NCBI GenBank assembly: GCA_009801085.1
Contig: VNWV01000007.1
Span: forward strand, 2,542,001 to 2,606,000
Origin: Lasiodiplodia sp. COLG20
Lineage: Eukaryota > Ascomycota > Dothideomycetes > Botryosphaeriales > Botryosphaeriaceae
Direction: 5' to 3'
DNA length: 64,000 nt
This document shows, piece after piece, positions 44,904-53,711 of this stretch (position 1 is the first letter of the stretch; each line of letters starts with the position of its first letter). Under the pieces are notes generated by a model. That model saw only the letters and a list, made by a program, of their open reading frames with translations. It had not been told where the DNA came from and ran no database searches. Made by a program: the position numbers and the translations under genes.

Positions 44904-46117
44904 CTACGCCAGCAGGAAGTCCTGGCCTTCCTCCCCTTCGACGTCTCCGAATGGCTGGTAGAACTGGTAGCCGTGCACCTGAGCCCCATCCTCTGTCCAG
45001 TCCATCCTCTGCAGCAACCTGTTGTCTCTCGTGTAGATATCGAATCCGGCCGTGTTGATCTTCGGCACGCGGTGGTAGAGTCGGCGACGACAGTACGGGC
45101 AGCTGGGACTGGTCTTGAACCATGTAGTGGCGCACTCCGCACAGACGGTGTGCCCACAGAGAAGAGTCAAGGGTTGTTCCAGACCGGGCCCGAAGACGAA
45201 CGGGTCACAGCAGATGGCGCACGACGGCTCCTCAGGCGTAGTGTCAGCGGCGATAGCCGGCATGTCCCTTGCACTGGCGATGTCGATCGCCTCTCCAGAG
45301 CCATTTTGTGCAGGACTGGGCAGAGCCGCAAGTGCATCGGCATCGCATCCGCTGAGTGGCAGCTCCGCCATACCCTCCAGGTTGTCTTCCTCCGAACACG
45401 CGTGCGCCTCAAATGGCAGCTGGCTGAACAGCGACAGCGCATGATCCGTGTCCGCGAAGTCCTCACGACGTCCCCTGCCGACGGCCAGCGTGTAGATCCA
45501 GCGCTCCCGGAACTGGCAGCACTCCATCGCTTCGGGCTCGTTGACCAGGCAGCGTGCCTCAAGCTCATCACGGGCGATGCCAGTGAGTAGATAGACCTCC
45601 CTCACGTCCGCAGATCCGGGGTCCTCACGCCCTGCCAGCTTCTCATCCGCGAACCAGTACGCGTCCTCCCTCAAACGATCGATGTCGAACGGACCACTGT
45701 ACCTGGTGACCCACGTGCTGCCGTCGTCGCGCGCTTCCATGACTTCCATGTCGACGGGGAGGCGCGTGTGTAGGTAGTTGGCGATGCCCATGTAGCCGAG
45801 TGCCGCGCGCTGGGCCGGTGTGCTGGCGTATGACGGGAGTCGACTCAGGACGAAGTCGTAGTCGGCGCCGTAGGAGATGTATGCGTTGAACGCCCATTGC
45901 TCGCGCATGAGCTCGAAGATGTGGTCGCGCTCGAGAGCCAGGGCGACGTCTCCGACGCCGTAGTCGTTGTCCCAGTCGTACTCCAAGACGTCGAGTTTGC
46001 ACGGGAGAGAGGTCAAGGGCGCCACTGAGCGGCGGCGACGGGCGGCGATCGAAATGCTGTTCCTGAAGTGGAGTTGGCTAAGGGTAACAGTCGAAGGAGG
46101 GATGCTGCAACTTACAT
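44904..46117 (-). CDS. C3HC4 RING-finger protein, start codon split by an intron (386 aa)
   Basis: The main frame (46025-44904) opens with GTG and has no ATG at its head. Upstream, AT at 46117-46116 is followed by GTAAGT; a CAG acceptor ends at 46063 and the next base is G, so splicing creates ATG and reads MNSISIAARRRRSVAPLTS in frame. Residues about 14-200 are a folded-looking acidic region with many Tyr and Trp. A canonical RING follows at about 282-325: C-x2-C-x17-C-x-H-x2-C-x2-C-x10-C-x2-C (CAIC…CGHTVCAEC…CPYC). RING proteins are E3 ubiquitin ligases. The C-terminal 60 residues are acidic. Its partner and substrates are unknown. Confidence 0.82.
46063..46115 (-). other. 53-nt intron inside the start codon
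   Basis: Donor GTAAGT, acceptor CTTCAG; a clear branch point is not obvious (possibly CCAACTC). It separates AT from G of the initiation codon. Without splicing the AT is followed by GTAA, i.e. ATG-TAA, a minimal upstream ORF, so unspliced RNA cannot make the protein from this ATG. Confidence 0.65.
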
Positions 46118-47783
46118 GTTGATGCTATGTTTAGTAGGAATGTATGGTGTCAGACAGGGGTGGTAGAAGGTGCTGGGAGAGTGCTGGCGAAAGTCGAGTG
46201 GGAAAAGGTGTCGTTGAGTTGCAGGAGACCATGCCAGCAAGGTTGAACTTATGTGGACAAGGAATCGTGGTGATTGCTCGGCAAACGGGCTCCACTATCC
46301 CGAATAGGAAACGCAGCACAAGACCGGCGTTTGGTGAAAGCCTATGCGGTACGCATTGGCCCGTTTCTAGAGCTAAGGGCAATTCTGCTGATGAATGAGA
46401 CTCCAGAGAGCGCATGGCCGTGCTGCATTGCAATTCGACACATCGACCACCACCAAGTACTCTGTACTGAAGGAGTATTTTTGCCGCTTTGAGTACTATG
46501 CTCGCCACAGATATTAGCATCTCTGGCAAGAGAAAGGTGCCCCTTGTGTAGTTTACTGCACAGTCTCATTGGGATCAACGGACTCAATTGGAAAGATAAC
46601 GGAGTCAGCTCTGTTGTAGTCTATGGGCAACATTCAAGAAAAAATACGCGGACTATCTATAGAGCCCTATATGATGACAATTTAGGCAATTGCATTTTAT
46701 ACTCCTATACACTGCTTGTTCAGCAGCGAAGTCGCTTCCACAAACCATGATGTGTGTCTATGAAAGGTTCACATCAATTTATCGTTTTGATGGGGAAAAC
46801 TACACATGTCATGGACCATTGAAGCGTTGCCCGCTTTTCAGTTACTGGAATTAATTCCATCATTGGGGTCATCTTGGTGTTTTCGTTGTCCCTTGTCAAG
46901 TATGGTGGCGGCACATACGGCGAACACTTCTAGAATTTTGGCGGGGCACATAGCACTTGCGCATGCCTATTACCCTATAGCTCCGTAATCCGAGCAACAG
47001 TAAGCCCGTCTTCCAATTGAAATGTTCCAGTAGTACCATGCACGGTCAGGTGCATTTGCGAAGCGACTGATCACCCACGAATCATGTGCGTCGGAACATC
47101 CGAATCCATTGCGTTGCTCTGTTTGCTGGTAAATGAAACAAAACCTTTTATTTCATGTTTGATGACGTTGGAGGCCAATCCATGGATTACGCATGATGTC
47201 GAATTCAAGCGGATGATCAAGGCTAATGCAATCAATGACTAGGGGTTTATGGCCATGAGATATGGTCGTGGGTATAGATATGAGACGCTTTTGGCAATGT
47301 GCAGTTTCTTGTAGGCATACATATAAGCGAAAGCGACCCAACACGAAGGCAATTCCGGACTATGTCAACTCAGCTCAATGTGGAGGATGATCATTTCATT
47401 CAGGAGTCAGGACCTACAAACTGTGTAGGCAATTATGTATATACATGAGTCGTATCAATCCCTGTGTTATCAGGATGAGGAATGCAAGGTGAGTGTATCA
47501 CCTCTGGACCAGCCACCCCCAGGTGAAGTCCGTTCATTCACCACCCACCAATGACGTAACGAGCCCTCCAATCACTGTTACTATTGTCATTGAGGCCGCC
47601 CATCCAGTCAAGTCACTCGCTGGCTCTGAGAACGTTGCCTACAGCTTCGACACTGCGACACCTAACCAACAACACCAACCTTTCCGCCACCATTAGCGAA
47701 CCCACCTCCGCCCAGGAAACGAGCGACCGAAAATTTCTTGATAACTCATCCAGCATGGTCAGACTGGAGATGACCACCAATGA
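46118..47783. other. Intergenic with one copy of a dispersed repeat
   Basis: Divergent upstream region of the RING gene (minus) and the coiled-coil gene (plus). It is AT-rich from 46500 to 47450. The only structure I recognise is the 59-bp repeat at 47460-47518. Confidence 0.55.
47460..47518. repeat. Dispersed 59-bp repeat, copy A
   Basis: It begins CCCTGTGTTATCAGGATGAG and ends CTCTGGACCAGCCACCC; it matches 55921-55979 at 55 of 59 positions. The flanks share nothing. On the plus strand it holds ATGAGGAATGCAAG followed by GTGAGT, like a short first exon and donor. On the minus strand the frame reads VAGPEVIHSPCIPHPDNTGI. Confidence 0.85.
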
Positions 47784-48839
47784 ATGCCACCGCCGCCCAC
47801 GTACGTCTCCCATCACAACTCAAGCAATCTTCATGGTGTTGACAGCTTTGCAGAGGAGTCCCTGAACAATGACTTGTACACAAACAATGACATCTATTCG
47901 AGGACCGAAGAGCTCTGGACCAACCGCCAGGATCAAAAGGCAGACGACGAGGCTTCTACAACTGGGGTCGTGGCCTGTACCAGCTACCAGGAGCAGATGG
48001 ATTCTGCCTCCACCACGGTCGCCCTCGAGCGGGACCCAATCATGGACTGCATCGTCATGGCGCCGCCATTGCAGTCCGCCAGCGAGCTGCGCAAGAACAA
48101 CCCAACTACCACTGAGAACAGCGCACCGGCCTGCATCTCGTACCCCCATGTCAAGCCAACCAGGTCGGCACCCGTCAGCCGTGCTCGTTTCGAAGAGATG
48201 GCGAGAATCACCAAGGATGATCGTCTAGCACGCCAGGCCAGGCTGCTCAAGAGACCACCCAAGCTCTTCGAAGAGGCCGAGACAGCAGCAGACGCAGCAA
48301 AGACAGCCCGCGCCGAGAGCCAGAAGGCGAAGGAAGAGAACTGGCTCAAGGCCGCGCGCGAGAGCCTCAACACCCCGGACGTACCGCCAACGCCGTGGCA
48401 CTCCCTCAAGCATATCGTGTCGTACTACGGACGTGTGGGCCGACTGAACAAGTCGTCGGCCCAGAGGAGGAGGTCCAGCAAGGCCTTCGTGAGCCAGATG
48501 AAGCGGAGCAGGGGCAGGAGGGTGTACAAGGACTCGACGGCCGGCGAGGCGTTGCGCCGTGACGGATATCCGGAGATGAACAATGTGGCCCATCTCATGT
48601 CTGTCGACAGAGAGTTCTTGGGTGATGTCCTCGATTTTCAGAATGCTCTGGAGCAATGGTACAAGGGCCGGTACGCATACGAGGCTAAGCAGGCCGAGGC
48701 TAAGCGGGTCGAGGAGGAGGCGGTGCAAAGGAGGATGCAGGAGATGATTTCAATCTGGCAGCACCTTGTGGCGCAAGGGGACGAGAGGGGCGCTGGCGAT
48801 ATCTGGAAGATGATTGTCGGGGACAGTCTTGTGGAGTAG
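47784..48839 (+). CDS. Lysine/arginine-rich helical protein of unknown function (351 aa)
   Basis: A single frame from ATG 47784 to 48839. Residues 1-110 are polar and probably disordered. From about 135 the protein is helical and strongly charged (RARFEEMARITKDDRLARQA, then an Ala/Glu/Lys coiled coil around AETAADAAKTARAESQKAKE). Residues 205-250 are basic (QRRRSSKAFVSQMKRSRGRR). The C-terminus (LDFQNALEQWYKGRYAYEAK…RRMQEMISIWQHLVAQGDER) is a further helical pair. No recognised domain. A 45-nt in-frame segment near 47800 begins GTACGT and ends ACAG, so a short intron near the N-terminus is possible. Neighbours suggest no pathway. Confidence 0.6.
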   Translation: MPPPPTYVSHHNSSNLHGVDSFAEESLNNDLYTNNDIYSRTEELWTNRQDQKADDEASTTGVVACTSYQEQMDSASTTVALERDPIMDCIVMAPPLQSASELRKNNPTTTENSAPACISYPHVKPTRSAPVSRARFEEMARITKDDRLARQARLLKRPPKLFEEAETAADAAKTARAESQKAKEENWLKAARESLNTPDVPPTPWHSLKHIVSYYGRVGRLNKSSAQRRRSSKAFVSQMKRSRGRRVYKDSTAGEALRRDGYPEMNNVAHLMSVDREFLGDVLDFQNALEQWYKGRYAYEAKQAEAKRVEEEAVQRRMQEMISIWQHLVAQGDERGAGDIWKMIVGDSLVE

Positions 48840-49715
48840 ACGGGCCTGCTCAAGCTTCACTGTGACAGCAGGATTACGGACGTCTTGGAAGCAATGCTGG
48901 GGTACTGACCTGGGGAGAGCGGGACGGTCATGGCGACCGGGCACCGCAAGTTGCGCAGGATGATGGGACCAAGGACCCTTCTGCACAAGATGTCGGGTAT
49001 GTTTGCTGATGCCGCTCTATGGCACTGCTACGCCACAAGAACCTGAATGCCGTGTTACCTGTCCTGAGGAAGATGAGTTGGCTGGAAGGCCGGAGACGAA
49101 TTGTTGGGCTTTGGATGTCCAGAGAAGACGCCGATGGAGAGCACAGGCGGGTGAACACTTGTCCTGGTGTCAGCAGCGGCAGCGGGTGGAGTCTGAAAAC
49201 GAGATTAGATAGCGGAGCGCTTGGGCATTACTTGGGATGATTGGGCTCCCTGTAGCTTCCATAGATTTTCATAAGCGAGAAGGGGCGGTTGCGCGCTCGA
49301 TGTGCCCCCAGCCCAAGACTTTCCAGTGCATGCAGCTTTCTCTATGCTCAGAGCAGCTAATTATATTGCTCTAATATCGTCGGAGTAGACGTAGGCCATG
49401 TCTGGCGCCTGATAGCGGGTGCTCATCTACTGTCGGCCTCCCTGACTCGCCTCTGGGCCGGCAGCAGCGAGAGCTGCCTTCCAGAAACAGCCGCGGCCCA
49501 CCCAGCCGCGAGCAGGCGGCACTGCTACACCGCTGAATTAGGCTAGCGCCATCTGCGCCGTACCTCCCTCTAACTCACAGCCGCCGTCCAGCTCGTCAAG
49601 CTCGCTTCCACGCTCCCCTTCCGCTGCACTCCACTCGCCTCCAACTTCTTCCCGTGCCCAGATATTCTAAGTACATCACGCACAGCACGAATATCTCGAA
49701 GCCGTCAGACTGACA
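48840..49715. other. Intergenic, nothing recognised
   Basis: Between the charged helical gene and the first of three small plus-strand genes. It has short frames only. The last 150 nt are pyrimidine-rich (CCGTCCAGCTCGTC… CTCCCCTTCCGC), like a leader. Confidence 0.5.
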
Positions 49716-50123
49716 ATGTCCCCTGAAGCGCAGTCTACGAGGGCCGACCGTCCCCTCCCGTCGTGGCGGCGACCTCGCCCGCCGCAAGGCTGGTAAGTCC
49801 TACGCTCTCAAGATCTTCGAGTCAGGAGTGCTAACAACTGCACTGGTCATCAACAGCTCCTCGTACGAGCAGGTGGACGCCATCATCCTGCAGCTGAAGC
49901 TGCCCGTCAGGAAGAGCGGCCGTCTTCCGTCGGCCATTGGTCCGGTGGCCCTGGCCACTCATCTCAGAGTGTACGTTTCTCTTCAAAACCCCCTTCTGAC
50001 ACTCAGGCTGACACCTCCAGGGCCACCAGAGGGACCACTGGCCTCGGCGGCCCTACTGCCTCCGCCCCTCCAACCTCTCCTCTCAGCCCGCTTCCGACCC
50101 CGAACCCCCTCGCTCCCGTTTGA
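49716..50123 (+). CDS. Small three-exon gene, unknown (97 aa)
   Basis: Exons 49716-49792, 49857-49970 and 50021-50123, all joined in phase 2. Intron 1 has GTAAGT, GTGCTAACAAC and AACAG. Intron 2 has GTACGT, CTGACAC and TCCAG. The product starts MSPEAQSTRADRPLPSWRRP, has a folded-looking centre (SSYEQVDAIILQLKLPVRKSGRLP) and ends Pro/Ser/Thr-rich. No family is recognised. The good splice signals are the main support. The 3' end is uncertain because the following 400 nt is a GC-rich, partly repetitive stretch with further open frames. Confidence 0.45.
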
Positions 50124-50847
50124 GCGTTGTCCGCTCCTGGGCAACGACCCAGCCCGGGGCGTGACTGACAGTTCTCCGATGAGGGGCAACAAAACCCCTC
50201 GTTCTACTCGCTCCCGACCCCGCCACCCTTCCCATGGCCAACCCGCTTCCGACCCCGACCACTCCTGGGCGCCACCCTCGCGGTGTGCTGCCGGGACTGA
50301 CAGCTCCCCGGTAGCCGGGAGCAGAAGACCAGCCCGGTAGTTGGGGCTGGCCTCCGGGCCGCCCAAGCACTGGGTCGCTGCTGCTGCTGCCCTCCATTGG
50401 GGCCGCCCGCAGTTCTCCGGAACGAGGCCGCAGAAGACCAGCCCGGCACTCGTTCGGCCCTCCCGGCCGTTCGACGTCCCGGCTGCCGGTCCCGCGGCAA
50501 GCCGACCGACGGCTACAACCACCAGCCAGGTCAGTAGAACTGTGGCCTCGGTGTGTGGCCTGGCATCTGCCGGGGCATGATGAAGAGGCTGCCCTGGAGC
50601 CGAAGACCGCCTTGGCGGTTGGGAACATGGTGGATAACCTTGAACGGCTCCCTCGGAGAGCCGGGGAAATGGTGGATAACCTTGACTACCCGGACGAGAG
50701 GTCCAGCCAACATGACCTCGAAGACGATGAGCCTTCGTCGTCACCCGCCGAAGTTGCCACAACAAGATCCACCCATCCCTCTACGATGAACGATAGCGCA
50801 GAGCCAAACCACACCAAACCGTCCACTGTCCAATTCCACACTAAACA
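50124..50847 (+). other. GC-rich repetitive stretch with an in-frame 42-bp duplication
   Basis: From 50160 to 50460 related phrases recur (CTGACAGTTCTCCGATGAGGGG / CTGACAGCTCCCCGGTAGCCGGG / GCAGTTCTCCGGAACGAGGCCGC, each followed by ACCAGCCC-type sequence). At 50627 and 50669 ATGGTGGATAACCTTGA occurs twice, 42 bp apart. A plus-strand frame through 50590-50911 (…GNMVDNLERLPRRAGEMVDNLDYP…) looks protein-like and overlaps the next gene's first exon, so it may be an exon of a neighbouring gene I could not connect. Confidence 0.35.
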
Positions 50848-51218
50848 ATGGCCCGCGAAAATAAGCATAAGCGGTAAGTATGCGCGTTTCGCTGATACTG
50901 TGCTGTGCTAACTGTTCGAAGCGCGGAAAACACCCCGTTCGCGGTCGGCGCGTTTCTCAAGCACCGAAACGATAAGGTCTGGCCTACGGGCTCCGCGAAG
51001 ATCACCCAGACCAGCAAAGAAGACGATAAGAGCTACATCAAGACCCCGGCCCCGGCCAAGCAGCTCAATATCACGAAGCTAAAGGCAGCGTATGCTGAGA
51101 GTCCGTACGTAACAAATGCCTCAGCTCCGAATACTCCCAGGCTAATCAAGCTGCTTGTTTTAGGCCTAGGACTTTCGCCTCCAAGACCTGGCCAAGCGGC
51201 ATGATATCAAGAGGCTGA
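50848..51218 (+). CDS. Small three-exon gene, unknown (87 aa)
   Basis: Exons 50848-50873, 50922-51104 and 51164-51218 add to 264 nt. ATG 50848 (MARENKHKR) is followed by GTAAGT; a CTAAC branch and GAAG acceptor enter the frame AENTPFAVGAFLKHRNDKVW. A second intron (GTACGT, GGCTAATC, TTTTAG) leads to PRTFASKTWPSGMISRG and a stop. The protein is basic, with a Lys/Thr-rich middle (SKEDDKSYIKTPAPAKQLNI). No family is recognised. The two clean, phase-matched introns argue for a real gene. Confidence 0.6.
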
Positions 51219-51399
51219 ATGCTCGCCGTGTCCTAATGCACCCCACACTCGACTGCTAAATCGACCCCTCTTGGGGCCGGGACGCCCACACACCACCCAC
51301 CACCGCAATGGCCACGCCTCTCGCTCTCCCCGCCATCGCCACCACCATTGGCGCCGCAGCGTCCCCGAACCACCCATATACTTTCTGTTTCCGTTGGCC

Positions 51400-51963
51400 A
51401 TGGACGTGAACGAGCGTGCGCGCCTTCGGAAGCACCAGTGGATCCCCCGACCGTCACCGAAGAGGGACAGCTGCCCAGGCAGCAGTAAGTGGAGGAACAT
51501 CATATTGGCCGCGCCTCATGCCCGGCATTGCCGTTGCCGGAGGCTGTGTGGAAGCCTGTCTTCGGACAGGTCATGGATCAGTTGCTCGTGGCAGCGTTCA
51601 GGCTCCTTGCGGGCGGGGACCTCACGGCGGCAAGCCCTAAGCGTGTCGGCCAGACGGTGGGTTGAAGAAGTCAAGAGGCGCCTGAATGTGGAGGCGGCAA
51701 AGGGCTGGGCGAAGCTGTGCATTGACCCGCGTTCGTATGGAGAGTCAGAGATCATGAGGACGGTCAGGGGCGCGCTTCCGGCTGGGTATGTCAAGTTCTA
51801 CCTCTTCCCCCTAGCCCCTCCTCTCCTTCAGCCCCAGAGATTTAGCACAACCACAACTGACAGCCTCAACAGCACCCTCGCGGCCCTGAAGACCACGATT
51901 TGCAACTCCACCTCCATGTGCACCGCTACCGCGCTGTCCCGCCCTCCGGCTTTCTATGTTTAG
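51400..51963 (+). CDS. Small gene with a stop-free intron, unknown (about 158 aa)
   Basis: The open frame runs through 51271-51963. ATG 51400 gives MDVNERARLRKHQW. An 87-nt segment (51786-51872) begins GTATGT, has ACTGACAG and ends AACAG; it is in frame and stop-free, and its removal joins TVRGALPAG to TLAALKTTICN. The middle part (about residues 30-80) is Cys/Arg/Ser-rich and looks less like protein. There GTAAGTGG at 51487 and GGACAG at 51570 may bound another intron, but then the frame upstream has no ATG. The helical part WVEEVKRRLNVEAAKGWAKL is credible. Low certainty on the 5' half. Confidence 0.35.
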   Translation: MDVNERARLRKHQWIPRPSPKRDSCPGSSKWRNIILAAPHARHCRCRRLCGSLSSDRSWISCSWQRSGSLRAGTSRRQALSVSARRWVEEVKRRLNVEAAKGWAKLCIDPRSYGESEIMRTVRGALPAGYVKFYLFPLAPPLLQPQRFSTTTTDSLNSTLAALKTTICNSTSMCTATALSRPPAFYV

Positions 51964-52190
51964 TTTAGTATTTTACTGGGAAGGACGGAGGCAAAGTTAG
52001 ACGAGGAAGCGGGTTTGATGGTCACGGAATGAGATAGGATTATGCACGTTCCCAGAATTTATCATACAGAGATTCAATTTTTACATCCCGAAATGCAAGC
52101 TTTTGTGAGCCTGGCGGCATCCCAAGGAAGTCAGGACACCTCTCATCCCAAATGACGTCCCTTCTCTCTGTTCCCTTACAAGAGCTCCTC

Positions 52191-52836
52191 CTAATTTGAG
52201 TTTATCTGCAAGTATACTTGCCAACATTCCCGCCATGCCGCCATCCCCTGCGCCCAACGTCTGTCCATCGCTTGGTGGCCGATCTCGCGCAGCCACGCTC
52301 TCTCCAGCTCATCCAACGCTTGGTGCCGGAAGCCTGTCGCCTCTTCCCACTCCGGGCTGCAGGGAGGACAATCCCGCACGACCTTCTCCGCCAGCATTAT
52401 CGCCGTAGCGAGCAAGGAATCCGGCCGCCCAAACGGGTGGTAGTACATTCGGTTACTCTCCATCATCGCTTTGTAATAGGCCATCCCCAGGAAAATACTG
52501 TGGATTTCCGGGTCGATGGTGTCGATGATGGAGCGCAAGAACTCCCACAGGCGGGCGCGGGCGTCGGGGACGGCTGGGAGGTGGGGAGCGAATCTGTCAT
52601 TGGGTTAGCGCTGTTCTGAGGATTGTGGAGGAGTGGACATGGAAGTGGGAATGCGCGACTTACAGTGGATCCCCGGCTTCCATCAGGAAGTTGATCATTA
52701 TGCCCGCATTGTAGCAGAGCGGGTTGTCCTGCGGCGGGCCTTGGGGAGGGTGATGCGGCGCGGCGACGATGTGGTAGTGCGGCATCGGGTTGACGGAGGC
52801 GGCGCTCTGGTTCTGGCTGAGCTTTCCGAAGCACAT
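52191..52836 (-). CDS. Small cyclin-box-like protein (191 aa)
   Basis: Exons 52836-52664 and 52593-52191 join over a 70-nt intron (GTAAGT, GCTAACC, GACAG) with matching phase. The start is ATG 52836 (MCFGKLSQNQSAASV). After a Pro/His-rich N-terminus, the region from about 68 resembles a cyclin fold: LWEFLRSIIDTID, then LLATAIMLAEKVVRDCPPCSPEWEEATGFRHQALDELERAWL. This has the L-x-x-A…LA-x-K-x-x-x-D…W-x-x-x-x-G…L-x-x-L-E spacing of Pcl-type cyclins. If correct it would bind a cyclin-dependent kinase; this is inferred from spacing only. Its neighbour at 53097-53711 has the same features. Confidence 0.65.
52594..52663 (-). other. 70-nt intron of the first cyclin-box-like gene
   Basis: GTAAGT donor, CGCTAACC branch, ATGACAG acceptor, phase 2 (CT/A). 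Confidence 0.85.
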
Positions 52837-53096
52837 TGTGTATAGAGTGTGGGTTTTGAGAAGGTTTGTAGGGCGTTGCGAGTCGCTGTTGCGTCGAGTG
52901 GGTTTTGGAGTTGCAAATTGTAACGAGCGGCTTTTGGAATCGCGGGTGGTAGATAAAGAGGAAGAGGTGGTCGGCCAGCAGAAAAGACAGGACTATATAC
53001 ATGCAAATGGGAAGTGATTGCAGCTGAGTGAATGTGCGTCTGAGACAAAAACGGGCAGGGTGTTTGCGCCCACTTGCCCTGTTCACCCATAACACA

Positions 53097-53711
53097 TCAA
53101 GCGATCTTGGCACGCGTCTTACCCAGCGCACGCCGCTTCAGGAACCGCTTCCACGCCTTCTTCCACCTTCGAGAAATGGCGCAGCCTGAGAATTCCGAAC
53201 TCTCAGCCAACCAAAGGCCAAAGCGTACCAGATGTGCTTCATGATATTCCAGAGAGCGCACGCCAAATCCCATGCAAAAGGCCCAGTCGGCCAATTCATA
53301 ACGCACCCCGTGGTGGTAATCCTTCGAAATCTTGAGGCAAACGATGAAGACGTCTATGCCAACCTCGTATTCAACGGGAATCTTGGCATAGAGCCACAGC
53401 CATTTATGCATCAAGTCCATGGCATCAAATATGAACTTTTTTGGTACGTTGCTGGTGAAAATTAGATGTTCGATATCACCTTCGAGTTCTTCGACAGAGT
53501 AAGGATCGATCCTGGACAGATTAGCTGTGATATTAACTATGACACGGGAGCACATTGATGCTTACATATTCTGGAGGGACTCCGAGAGAAAATCCACCAT
53601 ATCGTCAATATCGTAATCAATGTAGTCTTCCTTGTGTGCTCGGCAGCGGCAACAGATACTCGGTAATGAGCGAACAGAAGCTTGCGGAGAGGGTACAGGG
53701 GGTTCTTCCAT
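53097..53711 (-). CDS. Second small cyclin-box-like protein (186 aa)
   Basis: Exons 53711-53566 and 53511-53097 join over a 54-nt intron (GTAAGC, AGCTAATC, TCCAG) that splits an internal Met codon. The protein begins MEEPPVPSPQASVRS and has C-C-x-C near residue 24. The part from about 70 reads IFDAMDLMHKWLWLYAKIP, then VFIVCLKISKDYHHGVRYELADWAFCMGFGVRSLEYHEAHLV. The K-I-x-x-D…D-W-A-x-x-x-G…L-x-x-x-E spacing matches the second half of a cyclin box. A basic tail follows (RRWKKAWKRFLKRRA). It is in tandem with the similar gene downstream, 260 nt apart, suggesting an old duplication. Confidence 0.65.

Noticed and set aside
49983..50765. 260-codon minus-strand frame
   Set aside because: It begins at a non-ATG codon and reflects the GC-rich repeats read backwards; it overlaps better spliced exons on the plus strand.
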